From assembly GCF_052857255.1 (NCBI RefSeq), contig NC_135497.1, forward strand, positions 185,976,084 to 186,040,083: DNA of 64,000 nt, in the 5' to 3' direction. Below the pieces are notes generated by a model. The model saw only the letters and a list, made by a program, of their open reading frames with translations, did no database searches and was not told the DNA's origin. This DNA is from Amblyomma americanum. Lineage: Eukaryota; Arthropoda; Arachnida; Ixodida; Ixodidae. Positions 1 to 11,147 of this stretch are shown here, in pieces. The position numbers were made by a program, and so were the translations under genes. Each line of letters begins with the position of its first letter. The stretch's first letter is position 1.

Positions 1-454
1 TTAATTCCTGTGAAATTATAGGCACATTTTAAAACCCTTTCTAGTTGTGCGAAACACCCTGTATATGTTTTAACAAGCATCAATGATTGGCTTTTGTAAG
101 CAAATGTTTGTTACTTGTCAGTGCTGCTTTTTGTCATGTTCAAAGACACTGGATGGAGGATTTTGTGTAAAGAGGTGGATATGTCATTCAACTGCATAAT
201 GTTTGAGCATTGTTAACTTGTAGGTCTTGACACGTTGCCTATGTGAAGAGACATGGGTGGAATACGATACTCAAACATGGTTCACTGTGCAGTGCAGACT
301 TCACAATGTATTGCAGCACAACGCGTTTTCACAAGCTGCGGAATGGGCATTTCTACAAACCGTTCATTGCTTTGCTATGTTTTATTCAAAGCATTTGGAT
401 TTCCTGTATATGCAGTCAAATTTGGTATGTAGTCTGTGGTCTCTGTACATGAAA

Positions 455-520
455 AATGATAATTGTTTTTTGAGGAAAGGAAATAACGCAGCAACTATCT
501 CGCTTATCTCTGCACCTTAA
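455..520 (-). repeat. SINE fragment (same family as 13983-14255)
   Basis: The stretch from ATAATTGTTTTTTGAGGAAA onward resembles the tail of the SINE at 13983-14255 (AATTGGTTTTTTGGGGAAAG there), in the same orientation. The tRNA-like head and most of the body are missing. This is an old fragment judged by eye. Confidence 0.4.
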
Positions 521-1556
521 GAGAAGGGCAAGTTTGGTGCTATGTAAATCTGCTGTTCTAAAAGACTAAGCAGACTAATTTGGACTTGACCAGCATTCGG
601 ACTTGCAGCCAGGGCTGTAAAGGAAGCTAACAGAATGTTTAAAATGCTATTGTTCAGTGTGAAACAGAACGTTACAAGGGCTGCAAATTGTGGGAAAAGG
701 TGGGCAGGCCCACACATTTTGTGACTGGGTGCGTCATTCTAGCTAAGCCGTCATTTTAGATGCTTTATGACACAATTATTTGCATCACTGAAGTGACATA
801 TCGCCCTTTTTTTTGCAAACCCTGTACTGCAGTGCCCTGTTTTTGCATCGCTTCTGGTTTTCTCCACAGGGCTTGCAGTGCAAAATCAGTATCAAGCTAA
901 GGTACCGAGGAACCCAACAGGAAGCAGAACCATGCATCAGAGTATGAAAGAGCTCTACATTTTGTTGGGGCCTGCAGCCGTTCTCATCAGTTTTTGTAAA
1001 CTGTCAAAGCAATAATTTTTTCTTTTTCCTCCTCCTTGACCAAGTGTGTGGTGTCGTTTTTCATAGCAAGAAATTCAGTCCTGCTGCACAATATGTATAC
1101 AAAATCTATCCATTGCCTTTGTACACATTACATTTTATCGCTAAAGTGACAAAGTGCTTTCACATAAATGCATCCCCGGTACAGCCAGCAAATGATCCTG
1201 GTTGGCCATTGTCCACTTTCAGCTATATGAAATGTGTCCTTGCCTTGAGTGAAGCTTTAGAAAGTCACTCTTGAGCCAAATTTTAGCTTCTAGAGAAACC
1301 TTAAAAGGAGCTTTTGCACATACTAAGGATTTACATGGACATCTTCCACACAATGTGAACTAGTTGCTGACATTTTTTTGGGTGTTCGAAGTTGCTGCGT
1401 GTGCCACATCCACACATTTACAATACAAAATAGTTTAGTTTAGCGGGCAACAGTGACTTCCCAATGATAGTACAGCAGGAGGTCCTGCTTTTGCAAGTCG
1501 TGGAGTCTTCCTGTATGGTGTTTGACCATTTTCATTTTTCACTTTTGTACACCATC

Positions 1557-1564
1557 TGTAAATA
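1557..1564 (+). promoter_or_regulatory. Candidate Pumilio response element
   Basis: TGTAAATA matches the UGUANAUA consensus bound by Pumilio/PUF proteins. It lies 16 bases upstream of the AATAAA at 1580, a common place for such sites. Single short matches arise by chance, so this is only a candidate. Confidence 0.3.
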
Positions 1565-1579
1565 GCCTTTTGTCTATTC

Positions 1580-1585
1580 AATAAA
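1580..1585 (+). terminator. Canonical polyadenylation signal AATAAA
   Basis: AATAAA follows a U-rich stretch (TTTTGTCTATTC). It would define the end of the putative 3' UTR beginning before the window, with cleavage expected around 1600. Confidence 0.45.
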
Positions 1586-1605
1586 ATTCTATGAAAAACA
1601 ACTGT

Positions 1606-1925
1606 AGCTCCATTTCTTTAGGACATGCTGTGTGGACACGTAAAAGATTCCAGCACACCAACTTGTAGATACTTGCTGAAACATGTAAATGGCTTGATAG
1701 TGAATCATTCCACAGGTTTTGGTTTTTGAACGTATTTTTTGAAATGCAACCATCTGGGTTGTAAAAAAAAAACGAGCTATGTTCCATAACCTTGGAACAA
1801 CGGGGAAACGTTCTTGCAAATGTGTGTCTACAAAGTTCGCCAAGCAATGGAACATTTGCTTAGCAATCGGAAACACCGCTGTCGTTTAAAGCTGTTGGAA
1901 GAAGGGAGGAAAAAGATAAATAATT
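1606..1925. other. No gene recognised
   Basis: AT-rich sequence without recognisable coding potential or repeat. Open frames on the minus strand here are low-complexity and resemble no family I recognise. Confidence 0.4.
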
Positions 1926-2235
1926 GGAGGACACTTAAGCTTCGCCTTTAAGAGTGGAACGAGACAGCGTGTTGCAGCACTGCCAGGGAGTCCACGGAAC
2001 ACCATCGACCGTTAAGACAATTCGATGCCTTGCCCGTTAGACAATTCGCTCTGCTACGTACGGTGAAACAGACGCACGGAGTGGCAAACCATGTAGAAGC
2101 GCTGCCAGGTGCCTTGCCGAAATGTGCGGGACTCGAGTTGCACTCGTAGTACTCTTATTGCCAACTGTTCCCAGTTCATGCCTCGGAATACCTCCTGTAA
2201 GTAGGCGGTGAATGGCATTGGTGAGATCGTGTGTC
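1926..2235. repeat. Interspersed repeat with ACACTTAAGCT start
   Basis: The start (ACACTTAAGCTTCGCCTTTA) recurs at about 25230 as ACACTTAAGCTCCACCTTAA, followed in both places by a purine-rich 'GACAGCG/GATAACG' stretch. The family is unassigned. It abuts the RTE LINE fragment that follows. Confidence 0.35.
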
Positions 2236-2244
2236 CTTGCTGAC

Positions 2245-4195
2245 GTCCTTCCTTATTAGAATTTTGCTGATTTTATGGAGGACTACAGTAGCTGTGCAGT
2301 TGCTATATATATCTTCCAGTATTTTCACATAAGGCTCTTCTCCTCCCTGATTACACGACTGCTGAGGTTTCCACTGAGTCTAATGCTTTCTCGTAATCAA
2401 CGAAGCTATATATAGTGATTTGTTATATTCTGCGCCTGATTGATAGTGTGAAAATGATCTATTGTGGAATATCCTTTATGAAAGCCTGCCTGATCATCTG
2501 GTTGATTGAAGTCTAAGGTTGCCCTGACTATTAGCGATTACCTTAGTAAATACTTTGTAGGCAACGGACAGTAAGCCGATCGTCTGTAATTTTTCAAGTC
2601 CTTGGCGTCTCCCTTCTTATAAAATAAGATAATGTTTGCATTCTTCCAAGCTTCTGTCTGGTACAGTCGAGGTCATAAGGCATCGCGTATACAGGGTGGC
2701 TAGTTTTTCTAACGCGATGTCTCCTCCCTCCTTCAACAGATCTGCTGTTACCCGATCCTCCGCAGCTGCTTTTCCCTTTTCCATTGCTCCTAAGGCTTTC
2801 TTCCTCTTTTGTTACTGGCGGGAGGACGCATTGCTGTGCACTACTGTCTTTCTCATTGACGCTCTGACTACATTGGCTACTGTACAGGTTTGTGTAGAAC
2901 TCTTCGGCTACGTTAACTATCTTATTCATATTGCTAATGGCATTGCCCTGCTTGTCTCTTAATGCATACATCTGGTTTTTACCTATGCCTAGTTTCCTCT
3001 TCACCGCTTTTAGGCTACCTCCGTTCTTTAGAGCATGCTCGATTCTCTCCGTATTAAACTTCCTTATGTCGGCTACCTTGCACTTATTTATTAACTTCGA
3101 TGGCTCTGTCAGTTCTATTCTGTCAGTAGGGATAGACGCCCTCATGCTTTGGTGCTTCTTAATCAGATCTTTCGTCACCTGAGATAGCTTTCCGGTATCC
3201 TGTCGAACTGCCTACTTCTACTGCGCACTCCATAATGATGGCTGTCAGATTATCGTTCATTGTATGAACATCAAGATCATCCTCAATTAAAGCTGAATAT
3301 CTGTTCTGCAGCGCTATTCTAAATTCCTGTGCTTTCCCTCTTACGGGTAACTCGTTAATATACTTCCTATTCACTAGCTTCTTCCGTTCCCTCTTCAAGT
3401 CTAAGCTGATTCGAGACTTTACCATTCTGTGGTCGCTACAACGCACCTTTCCGAGGACGGCCACATCTTGAACGATGCCAGGTTGAGCGCATAGTATGAA
3501 GTCGATTTCATTTTTAGACTCACCATTGGGGCTCTTCCAGGTCCACTTCCTGTTTTCTCATTTGCGGAAGAAGGTATTCATGATCCGTAAATTATTTCTA
3601 TCTGTGAATTCGACTAATAACTCTCCCCCGCTATTTCTAGAACCTATCCCATAGTCACCTACCGTGTGGTCGTCAGCCTGCTCCTTGCCCACCTTTGCAT
3701 TGAAGTCGCCCATCAGTACAGTATACTTTATTCATTGCCGATTCTACGTCCTCATAGAAACTTTCAACGGTCTGGACATCATGGTTGGATGTAGGCGCGT
3801 AGGCCTGCACCACTTTCAGCTTGTACCTTCTGTGCAGCCTAATTACAATAGCTGCTACCCTCTCGTTAATACTATAGAGCTCCTCTATGTTGCCAGCTAT
3901 ATCCTGATTAATGAGGAATCCCACACCTAGTTCTCGTCTATCCTCTAATCTGCGATAGCACAGTATGTGTCTGTCCTTTAGTACTGTATACGCCTCACCT
4001 GTCCTAACTTCGCTAAGCCCTATCACATCCCATTTAACTCCCGCTAGTTCCTCGAACAGCACTGCTGGGCTAGCCTCACTAGATGGAGTTCTAGCGTTAA
4101 ACGTTGCCAGGTTCAGATTCCAATGGCGACCTGTCCGGAGCCAGAAATTCTTCGCACCCTCTGCTCTGTCACAGCAAAGCTATTACAGGGGCTAG
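2245..4195 (-). mobile_element. RTE-type LINE fragment (endonuclease plus N-terminal RT), degenerate
   Basis: Read on the minus strand, the element begins near 4150 with an apurinic/apyrimidinic-like endonuclease. WDVIGLSEVR (catalytic Glu), VVQAYAPTSNHD and, in a shifted frame, GDFNAKVG follow one another, then NEIDFILC and CSDHRMVKSR (catalytic Asp-His). A linker and the RT fingers follow, and the palm begins as 'LIYKKGD/YKVFTKVIA'-like sequence before the copy stops near 2250. Several frameshifts and a TGA after 'NTFFRK' break it. The catalytic YxDD region is absent. Motif spacing is typical of the RTE clade. This copy is a dead fossil. Confidence 0.75.
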
Positions 4196-4429
4196 AAATG
4201 GAACCTGTGTAAGCACTCCTTCTATTGCACTTACAAAAACTGAGATTGACATGATAAGTGCAGATGCTGTGTCGTGGTGATGGTCATGTGTTTGATGATG
4301 GGATGGTTGCTTTTTTCAAAAACTGACGCTGCGTATATAAACGCACCTTCCGTATGGAATAAACAGTTGTTAGTTTGCGCTTGTGCCGTGTGTATGTGTC
4401 CTTTTTGTGTCGCTTGTAGCGCATTTGTT
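4196..4429. other. Unassigned spacer, possible retroelement promoter or LTR remnant
   Basis: No coding potential seen. A TATATAAAC motif near 4335 and AATAAAC near 4358 sit close together, as in a promoter or a short LTR. No second copy is present in the window, so the nature is open. Confidence 0.2.
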
Positions 4430-4760
4430 CCCAGTCTGTCACAGGTCTGACCGCCGCCGTGGTCAGTTGCTCCGCAGCCGCTGGGGCTGAGGGCCGAGGG
4501 TTAATTGGTTTGTTCATAGAAGTTTGTGACCAGGGACTACATCAGGGTGGCAAAGTCCTGTTCTGGTGAGGGAGTGCGTTGTCGGTTTTGGTCACCGAGA
4601 TCAGGCCGCACCCCTGGCCTCGTTATGCAATTCGAATCATCGACACGCGTTTTATTTTTTTAAACCCGGTGGAGAATTGCGCGGCACCAGGAATTGAATT
4701 CTGGTCCTCTTGCAAGCGAGGAGAACCCTATACCTCTACGCCATCGCTGCTGCACATAGA
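4430..4760 (-). repeat. tRNA-derived SINE
   Basis: On the minus strand a tRNA-like head is visible at about 4690-4755. GATGGCGTAGAGGTATAG resembles an A box and ATTCAATTCC a degenerate B box, with a CTCGCTTGCAAGAGG arm that resembles a tRNA-Ala anticodon arm. A unique body follows toward 4430. The arrangement is that of a Pol III-derived SINE. Family identity is not established. Confidence 0.5.
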
Positions 4761-4911
4761 GAAACAGACAAGTATGTTTCTCTATAGCATAGCTTCCGCG
4801 CCGAACGAATGGGCAGCAAGCCGCAATCTTCGTGGCGAACGCGCTTTGGATGTGCGCTGCGTTCGCCACTCACCGCGCGATTCCCGAGTGCAAGCACGGC
4901 CCACTGCGCCA

Positions 4912-5081
4912 GAACGAGACGAGCGGGAGGCGCTGCCATTGCACGCTATCTGTTGGGCCAGTGGCGTACATTGCGAGGAGGGATTTTTCGCTCCTCTCTG
5001 CGCACGAACGAGACGAGCGGGAGGCGCTGCCGTCGCGCGCTATCTGTTGGGGCAGTGGGGTACATTGCGAGGAGGATTTTT
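4912..5081. repeat. Two-copy 94-bp tandem repeat
   Basis: GAACGAGACGAGCGGGAGGC starts at 4912 and again at 5006. The copies stay alignable over about 76 bp, through 'CTATCTGTTGGG.CAGTGG.GTACATTGCGAGGAGG'. Long overlapping open frames on both strands here are by-products of this GC-rich repeat. Confidence 0.75.
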
Positions 5082-5512
5082 AGTTCACGGCCAACGCCGC
5101 CGCCATTGACGACACCGGCTTTTCTCCGACACAAGCTCCTTAACGCTGTCGCGTTAAAATTGTCACGACGATAATGAAACGCGATGTGTGAAAGCTGCGA
5201 TAGCAGTGGCATGAGGCTTTCATTCTATGCAGAGGATTTTTTCTGGAGGTTGAAGGTTGATGAATGGGCTGCCCCTTAGCTGCTGGAGGGGGTGGCTGGT
5301 GGGCAATGCTTCTGGAGGGCAGCTGGCCTTCCCACTGAGTCTCTTAATTTGATTTCTCTGTTGCTTTTTCATTCTGCTGCTGCATGTGCTTTTAGTCGTC
5401 TTGTGGAGGGTGGAGGTAGGTGGATGGTGGCTTCACTCGTCGAAGTGTCTCAGATGATGCCAGCATTTTTATGCGAAGCATATTAACGTAGGTTTCGGGC
5501 CTTCGCGCGACG

Positions 5513-5728
5513 CCCGGCGGTGGCCACCATTGACCCTGAAGTGAGGTCACGTGACATGACGTCACGTGATGACGTCACACCGGCTGCAGATGGGGCCTCA
5601 TATCGCGCCGTCGGTCGCCTCCCGGCGGTGGCCACCATTGACCCTGAAGTGAGATCACATGATGTGACGTCACACCGGCTGCAGATGGGGCCTCATATTG
5701 CGCCGTCGGAGGCCTCCACGCTTCGGTT
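5513..5728. repeat. Two-copy 108-bp tandem repeat with CRE-like palindromes
   Basis: CCCGGCGGTGGCCACCATTG occurs at 5513 and 5621. Each unit carries GTGACGTCA-type and TCACGTGA-type palindromes and ends in CGGCTGCAGATGGGGCCTCA. Differences between the units are mostly single bases. TGACGTCA matches the CREB/ATF consensus, but function is not shown. Confidence 0.7.
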
Positions 5729-5868
5729 CGCGCCGTAGCGCGCGACGCGGCGGCGGCGCCACCATCGCTGCATCACGTGATATGTGACGTCACGCCAGGG
5801 ATGAAGCGGCGCGCGCCCGCCGTCGCGTCAGTCTCTGTGCCCGCAACCGCGCCGTGTATGCGGTCAAG

Positions 5869-5988
5869 ATGCCTCCAAACGCTAAGGACGTTAATAATAG
5901 GAATGCAAAACGAAGGCTGCAGCGTGCTACGGAAACCGATGAAGAACGCCTAGCCAAGCGGCGCGCTCAATATGCGGCTCCACACTGA
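5869..5988 (+). pseudogene. 39-residue basic ORF, probable transposon exon remnant
   Basis: From ATG at 5869 to TGA at 5986 the frame encodes a 39-residue peptide containing RNAKRRLQRATETDEERLAK and then RRAQYA. It is Lys/Arg/Glu-rich and looks like the basic N-terminus of a transposon protein. It lies inside the TIR-bounded element and has no obvious continuation. It could be a non-functional relic or the first exon of a lost ORF. I do not recognise a named family with certainty. Confidence 0.25.
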
Positions 5989-6013
5989 GGCAGCTGCTTA
6001 ACATGCTTCGCAT

Positions 6014-6504
6014 CCACTGGGCTTAACCTTGATAAGCCTCCAATTTTTCGAAGTTCTGGAAAAGTTTGGCAGCAGCTCTGGCTTTGGGAAGGAGAAGGGT
6101 TTTCTAGGTCGTCCGAATTAGACCGTGCCCCAACAAACACAAAACCTCCTCAAAATCTCCCAGAAATATCCCATCAGGACATTTGGAATCTCGCCAGGAG
6201 GTGCTCATTTTTCCCGAAGACGTCCAAAAAACGTCCCTCCCCACAACTAGCCGTGTCCAAAAAGTTGTGCGTCCCAGGGACAGCCCCAAAAGGTTAATGC
6301 TAGATTTCTCCGCTCCGGCTCAATAAAATTTTCTTCTTTTTCGTGCAGACTTCAGGCATCTAAGCGCACATATGTGCCAACTTTCAGGCATATGCTTACG
6401 TTACAGGTGGTGTAGTACATCTGTCCACTCGCGTGAATGCATGCTGGCTAGGCTATTCGGACCTACCTGTTTACATGAAATATGCTTTAACAAGGTGAAA
6501 ATTT
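6014..6504. other. No gene recognised
   Basis: Mixed-composition sequence between the TIR element and the Penelope terminus. No conserved motif or repeat partner seen. Confidence 0.4.
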
Positions 6505-7314
6505 GGGCTGGTTTGTGCATGATCTTGTGACGGGAACAGCACAGCACGAGACAAAGAGAGAGGCGGGACACGACACTGAATAACAACCAAACTTTTAATG
6601 CACGTTTGTCGAATATATACATCTCGCTCATATAAGAAGGAAAAGAAAGAAGCATGAAAAGCACATAAGATGTACACGTGTTAAAATATTAAGATATCGC
6701 GCGCAGATAATTTCTCTGTCATGAAGTGGTTATTGAAGGTATGCAGACGCATACGTCACTCTGTTGTCGGATGTTGAAGGCTTCTTCAATCTCCCTGGTC
6801 CATTGATCAAACTATGACGGGATGACCATCGTGTTAAGCAGCGGAGCACATTCATGCTCTCTGCAATGTTTTGCTAATTCACTGCTGATGGCGCCCTTTA
6901 GGAATCATTTGTGCTCTCGAAGCCGTTTATTCAAACAACGCCCTGTTTGACCAATGTAGGTGCGTCCGCATGACAGAGGTATTTCATAAACCCCACTTTT
7001 CACACATTTCACATGTTTTTTCCGGTACTTTTTCTTGCATTGATTTTTTTCTTTGCTCGCTGTTGACTTTGGCACACAGGCTTCTTAACTTGTTGGGTGC
7101 TGACATGAGCACTTTTACACCAGCTCTTGCGCCTACCTTTTTGAGACCATGGGAAATGCCATTAATGTAAGCAATGAACGCGTGTATGGCTTCCTTTCTT
7201 CTGATGTGTTTGTGACATATTTTCTGCCTCTAAGTGCTTGCAGAATCCCTTCTGCTACACTGGATAGCAGTCTCGTCGGGCAACCTGTTGCTTTCATCCG
7301 ACTGTTCTGGGTGT
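6505..7314 (-). mobile_element. Penelope-like element, 3' part with GIY-YIG endonuclease (degenerate)
   Basis: Reading minus from 7314, recognisable Penelope motifs are AYINGISHGLKKVG, then VLMSAPNKLRSLC, then the GIY-YIG domain GVYEIPLSCGRTYIGQTGR followed by CLNKRLREH (about 6995-6905). The GIY motif is GVY and the YIG is intact. Lesions: a frameshift in an A-run near 7018 and a TGA just after RLREHK. The terminus near 6505-6570 reads GGGCTGGTTTGTGCATGATC, then AACAGCACAGCACGAGAC, and resembles the hairpin retroposons elsewhere in the window. The remainder of the element continues at 13808 beyond the inserted LTR retrotransposon. Confidence 0.8.
7311..7314. repeat. Target-site duplication GTGT (left)
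   Basis: GTGT directly precedes the left LTR and is repeated at 13808-13811 directly after the right LTR. It lies in Penelope coding sequence. Confidence 0.7.
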
Positions 7315-8027
7315 TGTTGGGGACGAGGGGTCCTTGAGTGAGCTGACTCTTTCAGCGCCGCAGGTCCCTTCTCCGAATGACGTTGTCGGACTTGGTTATG
7401 AAGGAAACTGTACAGGGGGTTTATTTTACATTATTTACAAGATTTTGGAACCCATTGGAGGGTGATGGGGGAAGGTCGGAGGATCTGAGAAGATCTGAGG
7501 ATGATCGAGGATTCTTTCCTCACGGCACTCGTCGTCCAGTTTTAAAAAGGGTCCGGTCCCTAGGATTCCCCAGGTTCGAGGAAGTCTTCGCCAGGTTGGG
7601 CGTGGCCTAACTTGCGTTGTCGTACACACACATACACACACCACTTAATTCACATAGGGACGCGCCCCCGTCACATGCCTCGCCGGAGAAAGAGGGTGCC
7701 GCTGGACAATCGCCCCCACCAGAGAGTGTTGTCTTCGCGTCCGAATGACAGTTCTCACGCTCCAGCCGGACACGTCTTCCGGGAAGTCCGAATGGGCGAG
7801 GCGCCGGCGAGCAGGCATAGTTTAAGGGGTGCTCCGGGCCGCACGATCTTCCGCGAACAATGTTGTTTTCAAACGGCAGTGGAATCCTCCGTCTCGAATC
7901 CAATAAACCTCGCGAGGACCGAGCGTGGGAAACAAGATGCCTATCGCCGTGCAGTGACCCCGGCTGCAGGTGTCCTGGCCGAATACGCAGCTGAATCAGA
8001 CCACCGGCTTTCGCCAGAAACCTTACA
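7315..8027 (-). repeat. 3' LTR (713 bp)
   Basis: Starts TGTTGGGGAC and ends CCTTACA on the plus strand, so on the element's strand it runs TGTAAGG...CCCCAACA with canonical TG/CA ends. TTTATT near 7420 gives AATAAA on the element's strand and a TTTTTAAAAC stretch could be TATA-like. It carries an extra 4 bp (near 7647) relative to the other LTR. Overlapping ORFs above 200 codons on both strands here are not genes. Confidence 0.9.
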
Positions 8028-8426
8028 GCTCCTCCGCGGCCCGCAAAATCTCGAATGTCCAGCGTTGACAACCGCTGGGCAGGAAGAGATGAGATGGCGT
8101 CCGTGTTGGTCCCCTGGATTGCAATATCATCGCCCCCAAGGCAGAACCCAAAGCACCACCAACAAAGGAAAGCGCAGGTGGGACGTTCCAAACAGCAAAG
8201 CACTCGCACCCGCAAGCGCCCGCAAGCGCTCGGACTTCGCCAAAGAATCACCAGGCTTCTTCCATTGACAACAATACTCTTTTAAAAAAATTGTGTTCAA
8301 ATTTGGTTTAATGTTGTGCCGACTGAGCGCGAAACATCTCCTTTTGAAACTGCCACAGCCGGATTACTCGGAACAAAGTAAAAAAAAAACACTCACACAG
8401 GAGGAGATTCCTCTTAGTTCTCCCGC

Positions 8427-9980
8427 TTACATCAGTCTGCTCAAGCCATCAGCATTTCCGTGCAGTTTCCCCTTCTTATAACGCACCGAGAAATTGTACT
8501 GTTGGAGAGCCAGACTCCATCTGAGCAAGCGACCATTTTTGGGGGACGTCTGTCGCAGCCACGTTAAAGGACAATGGTCAGTCTCAAATACAAACTTTGC
8601 TCCGTACAGGTAACACGACAACTTCTGCGCTGCCCAAACTAAACACGCGCACTCTTTTTCGGAAGCGCTGTACGCTTCCTCTCTACTGGTCAGTTTGCGG
8701 CTAATGTACAGAACTGGGTGTTCTTCATGGTCGTAGCCAACTTGGCTTAAGACAGCACCCAGCCCTCTATCACTGGCATCACACTGGACTATGAACTCTT
8801 TCCCATAGTCAGGGGTCCTGAGCAAGGGTCGGGACACGAGTGCTTCGTTCAGGCTTTTGAAGGCGTTTTCTTTTTGGTTATCCCAACTTACGTTAGTAGG
8901 TGCTCCCTTTCGTAAGGCGTCAGTTAAGGGACTAGCCCGCTGTGAGTAGTTAGGAATATATCGCTGGTAGTACCCAACTAATCCCAAAAATGAGCGAATG
9001 GCCGTTTTCGTCCGTGGTTGCGGAAATGCGGCGATCGGGGCAATCTTTAACTCGGATGGGCTCCTAGTTCCCTGGCCTACAACGTGGCCCAAGTACGTTA
9101 CCTGTGCGCAACCAAATCTACACTTTTCTGCCTTCAGTGTCAGTCCAGCCTGTCGTAAACTGGAAAACACGGTCTTTAGGTGTTCTAGATGCTCTTGCCA
9201 GGTTTCCGAAAAAATTGCTACATCGTCTAAATAAGGGAGTGCAAAGCACTGCATGTCCTTCAGTACGATGTCCATGAGTTTCGAGAAGCTGTAGGGGGCA
9301 TTCTTCAACCCAAAACTAAGCATTAAGGGCCGAAAGGTGCCCGCTGGGGAGATGAAAGCAGCATACCTGCTCGCGCTTTCTGGGAGGGGAACTTGCCAAT
9401 ATCCCCGTACGAGATCGAGGGTGGAAATGAATTTCGCGCCGCTCACCCTTTCTATCCTTTCCTCTATGTTGGGAATCGGGTATAGCTGATCCCTGGTAAT
9501 TGCATTAAGCTTTCTATAATCCACGCAGGGACGAGGATCTTTCCCTGGGGCCTCAACAAGAACTAGCGGTGAGGTATAGTCACTTTCCGCTGGCTCTACA
9601 ACCCCTAACTCCAAAATGCGCTGAATTTCCGCGTCCATTATTTCTTTTCGCCGCGGTGATACCCTGTAGGGTTTCGACTGTACCGGCTCATCAGAGGTGA
9701 GCTCGATTTCGTGTGTCAGGAGGTGTGTCTTTCCCGGGCGACTGCTAAATAGGTCAGCGAATTCGCTCAACAACTGCTTTAGCGTGTCGACCTGTGTCCC
9801 GCTTAGGAAATCTGCATTCACGGAGTGAGCCAGAATGTTTTCCACGTTGTCACTAGCGTCCGCACCTCCCTTCCAACCCTGACTCTCGCTGTCCAGCTCT
9901 TCTGGTTCATTTAGAGTCACATTGACGATCCCGCTGCGTTCCACGAACGGCTTCATCAGATTGCAATGATAGATTCTCAC
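8427..9980 (-). pseudogene. Reverse transcriptase and RNase H domains of the LTR element
   Basis: A 517-residue open stretch that begins in the integrase C-terminal tail (YHCNLMKPF) and, after a linker, enters RT near residue 85. Palm motifs are STLDLVRGYWQVPL (Asp189) and FGLKNAPYSF, with the catalytic YLDD at 250-253, followed by TYLGHVV. RNase H follows with VQCDASDRGLGAVL, SEKECACLVW and the distal FETDHCPLTWL and NADGLSRL. All expected catalytic acids of RT and RNase H are present. It is in frame with the segment upstream except for a TAA at 10032-10034. The domains belong to the Ty3/Gypsy group. Confidence 0.9.
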
Positions 9981-10031
9981 CTGCTTTCCCCTGCCTGGAA
10001 CCCTTAGCGCGTAATTCGTCTCCGAAAGTTT

Positions 10032-11070
10032 TTACAACACTTCTACTGGACCATCCCAGTGAACTTCCAGCTTGTTTTTTCTCGATGGCCGGAGGATCAT
10101 CACGCGATCGCCCGCGGTGAAACCTCGAAGGCGAGCGTTTCTGTCATAATAGACCTTGGCGGCCTCCTGGGCAGCTTTCATATTTCGATTTACTAATTCC
10201 CTCGTGTTGTTAAGGCGGTCCAGTAGCTTAAGCACGTACTCAACCACTGTCTGGTTCTCTCCTGTCCCTTCCCACATTTCTCTCAGCTCTCAGCATTCGG
10301 AGGGGAGAGCAGAGGGCTCTTCCGTACACGAGTTCTGCTGGCGTAAACCCCGTAGCTTCGTGGGGGACTGTTCGTAAAGCGAAAAGTGTGGCCGGCAGAC
10401 AATCCTCCCAGTCTGCTTTATGCTCATAACAAAGAGCGCGTAGCACCCGCTTCAGCACCGAATGCCATTTCTCTACACTGTTGGACTGCGGATGATACAC
10501 CGAGCTGTGCAACAGTTTTATTCCGTATCTTTCTAGGAATGTGGTCGTCAAGGCGCTTGTAAAGACCGTCGCCTGATCGGCTTGGATTTCGGCCGGAAAT
10601 CCTATTCTCGCGAACACTAACAAAAGGGCATCAACTATTTCTGTGGAGCTCATGCCCTTCAACGGAATTGCTTCGGGAAATTTTGTGGCGGGACATAGCA
10701 TAGTAAGCAAGTACTTATAGCCTGATTTCGTGTTAGGCAAAGGGCCTACTGTGTCTATTACAAGCCGGCGGAAAGGTTCCGAGATCAATGGAACAATTTT
10801 CAGTGGAGCCTTCCATGTCTCTCCCGGCTTGCCCACGCGCTGGCACGCATCGCATGATTTTACGTAGCGTTCTGCATCTTTGAAACAAACCGGCCAATAA
10901 TATTCCATTAATAGGCGCTCCTTTGTTTTATTGATTCCCAGATGTCCTGCCCAGCCATTTCCGTGGCAGAGACTCAGAATGTCCGTTCTGTATTTTTCGG
11001 GCACGACCAGCTGATCAAATGTTTTGCCTTTTCTGTCCTGGTAGTGTCGGTATAGTATAAGCCTCCCTTC
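10032..11070 (-). pseudogene. Integrase domain of the LTR element
   Basis: Contains an HHCC zinc finger (HGNGWAGHLG then CDACQRVG), the core with RLVIDTVGPL (first Asp), EIQADQATVF (second Asp, with Ala where Gly is usual) and HPQSNSVEKWHSVLKR (Glu), and a C-terminal domain with GDRVMILRPS and HWDGPVEVL. It inserts the cDNA into the target. Lesions: a 2-bp frameshift near 11051-11063, a 7-bp tandem duplication TCTCAGC x2 (plus strand) at 10281-10294, and a TAA at 10032-10034. Its C-terminal tail reads straight into the RT-bearing frame, which fixes the order integrase-RT. Confidence 0.88.
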
Positions 11071-11147
11071 TCATGCATCGTTATGTTGCGTCTCGCGATG
11101 CCCTCTTTAGCTGTAAGGTGCAGTCTTTCCAAAGTGGGATCCTGCTT

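Larger units (their letters stand above)
1..1605 (+). other. Probable 3' untranslated region of a plus-strand gene
   Basis: No convincing long coding frame or exon is visible. The stretch ends in a well-formed mRNA 3' end: a UGUAAAUA element at 1557-1564, AATAAA at 1580-1585 and a short A/C-rich tail after it. A SINE remnant lies inside at about 455-520. The inference is that a plus-strand gene upstream of the window ends near 1600. The coding part is not in view, so its product cannot be named. A fortuitous AATAAA in intergenic DNA is the alternative. Confidence 0.4.
5470..6013. mobile_element. Small TIR-bounded non-autonomous element
   Basis: The left end ATGCGAAGCATATTAA (about 5471) is matched in inverse at the right end near 6000-6013, where the reverse complement reads ATGCGAAGCATGTTAA. 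Between lie a 108-bp tandem repeat rich in TGACGTCA palindromes and a 39-codon frame. The layout suggests a MITE or a deletion derivative of a larger transposon. No target duplication was identified. Confidence 0.4.

Noticed and set aside
4579..5174. Frames of 176 and 121 codons on the plus strand
   Set aside because: They run through a tRNA-derived SINE and a 94-bp tandem repeat, repeat the same residues per unit, and match no protein family.
7607..8268. Overlapping open frames of 214 and 218 codons on opposite strands
   Set aside because: They lie in and next to an LTR, appear again in the second LTR copy, and encode no recognisable domain. GC-rich LTR sequence explains them.
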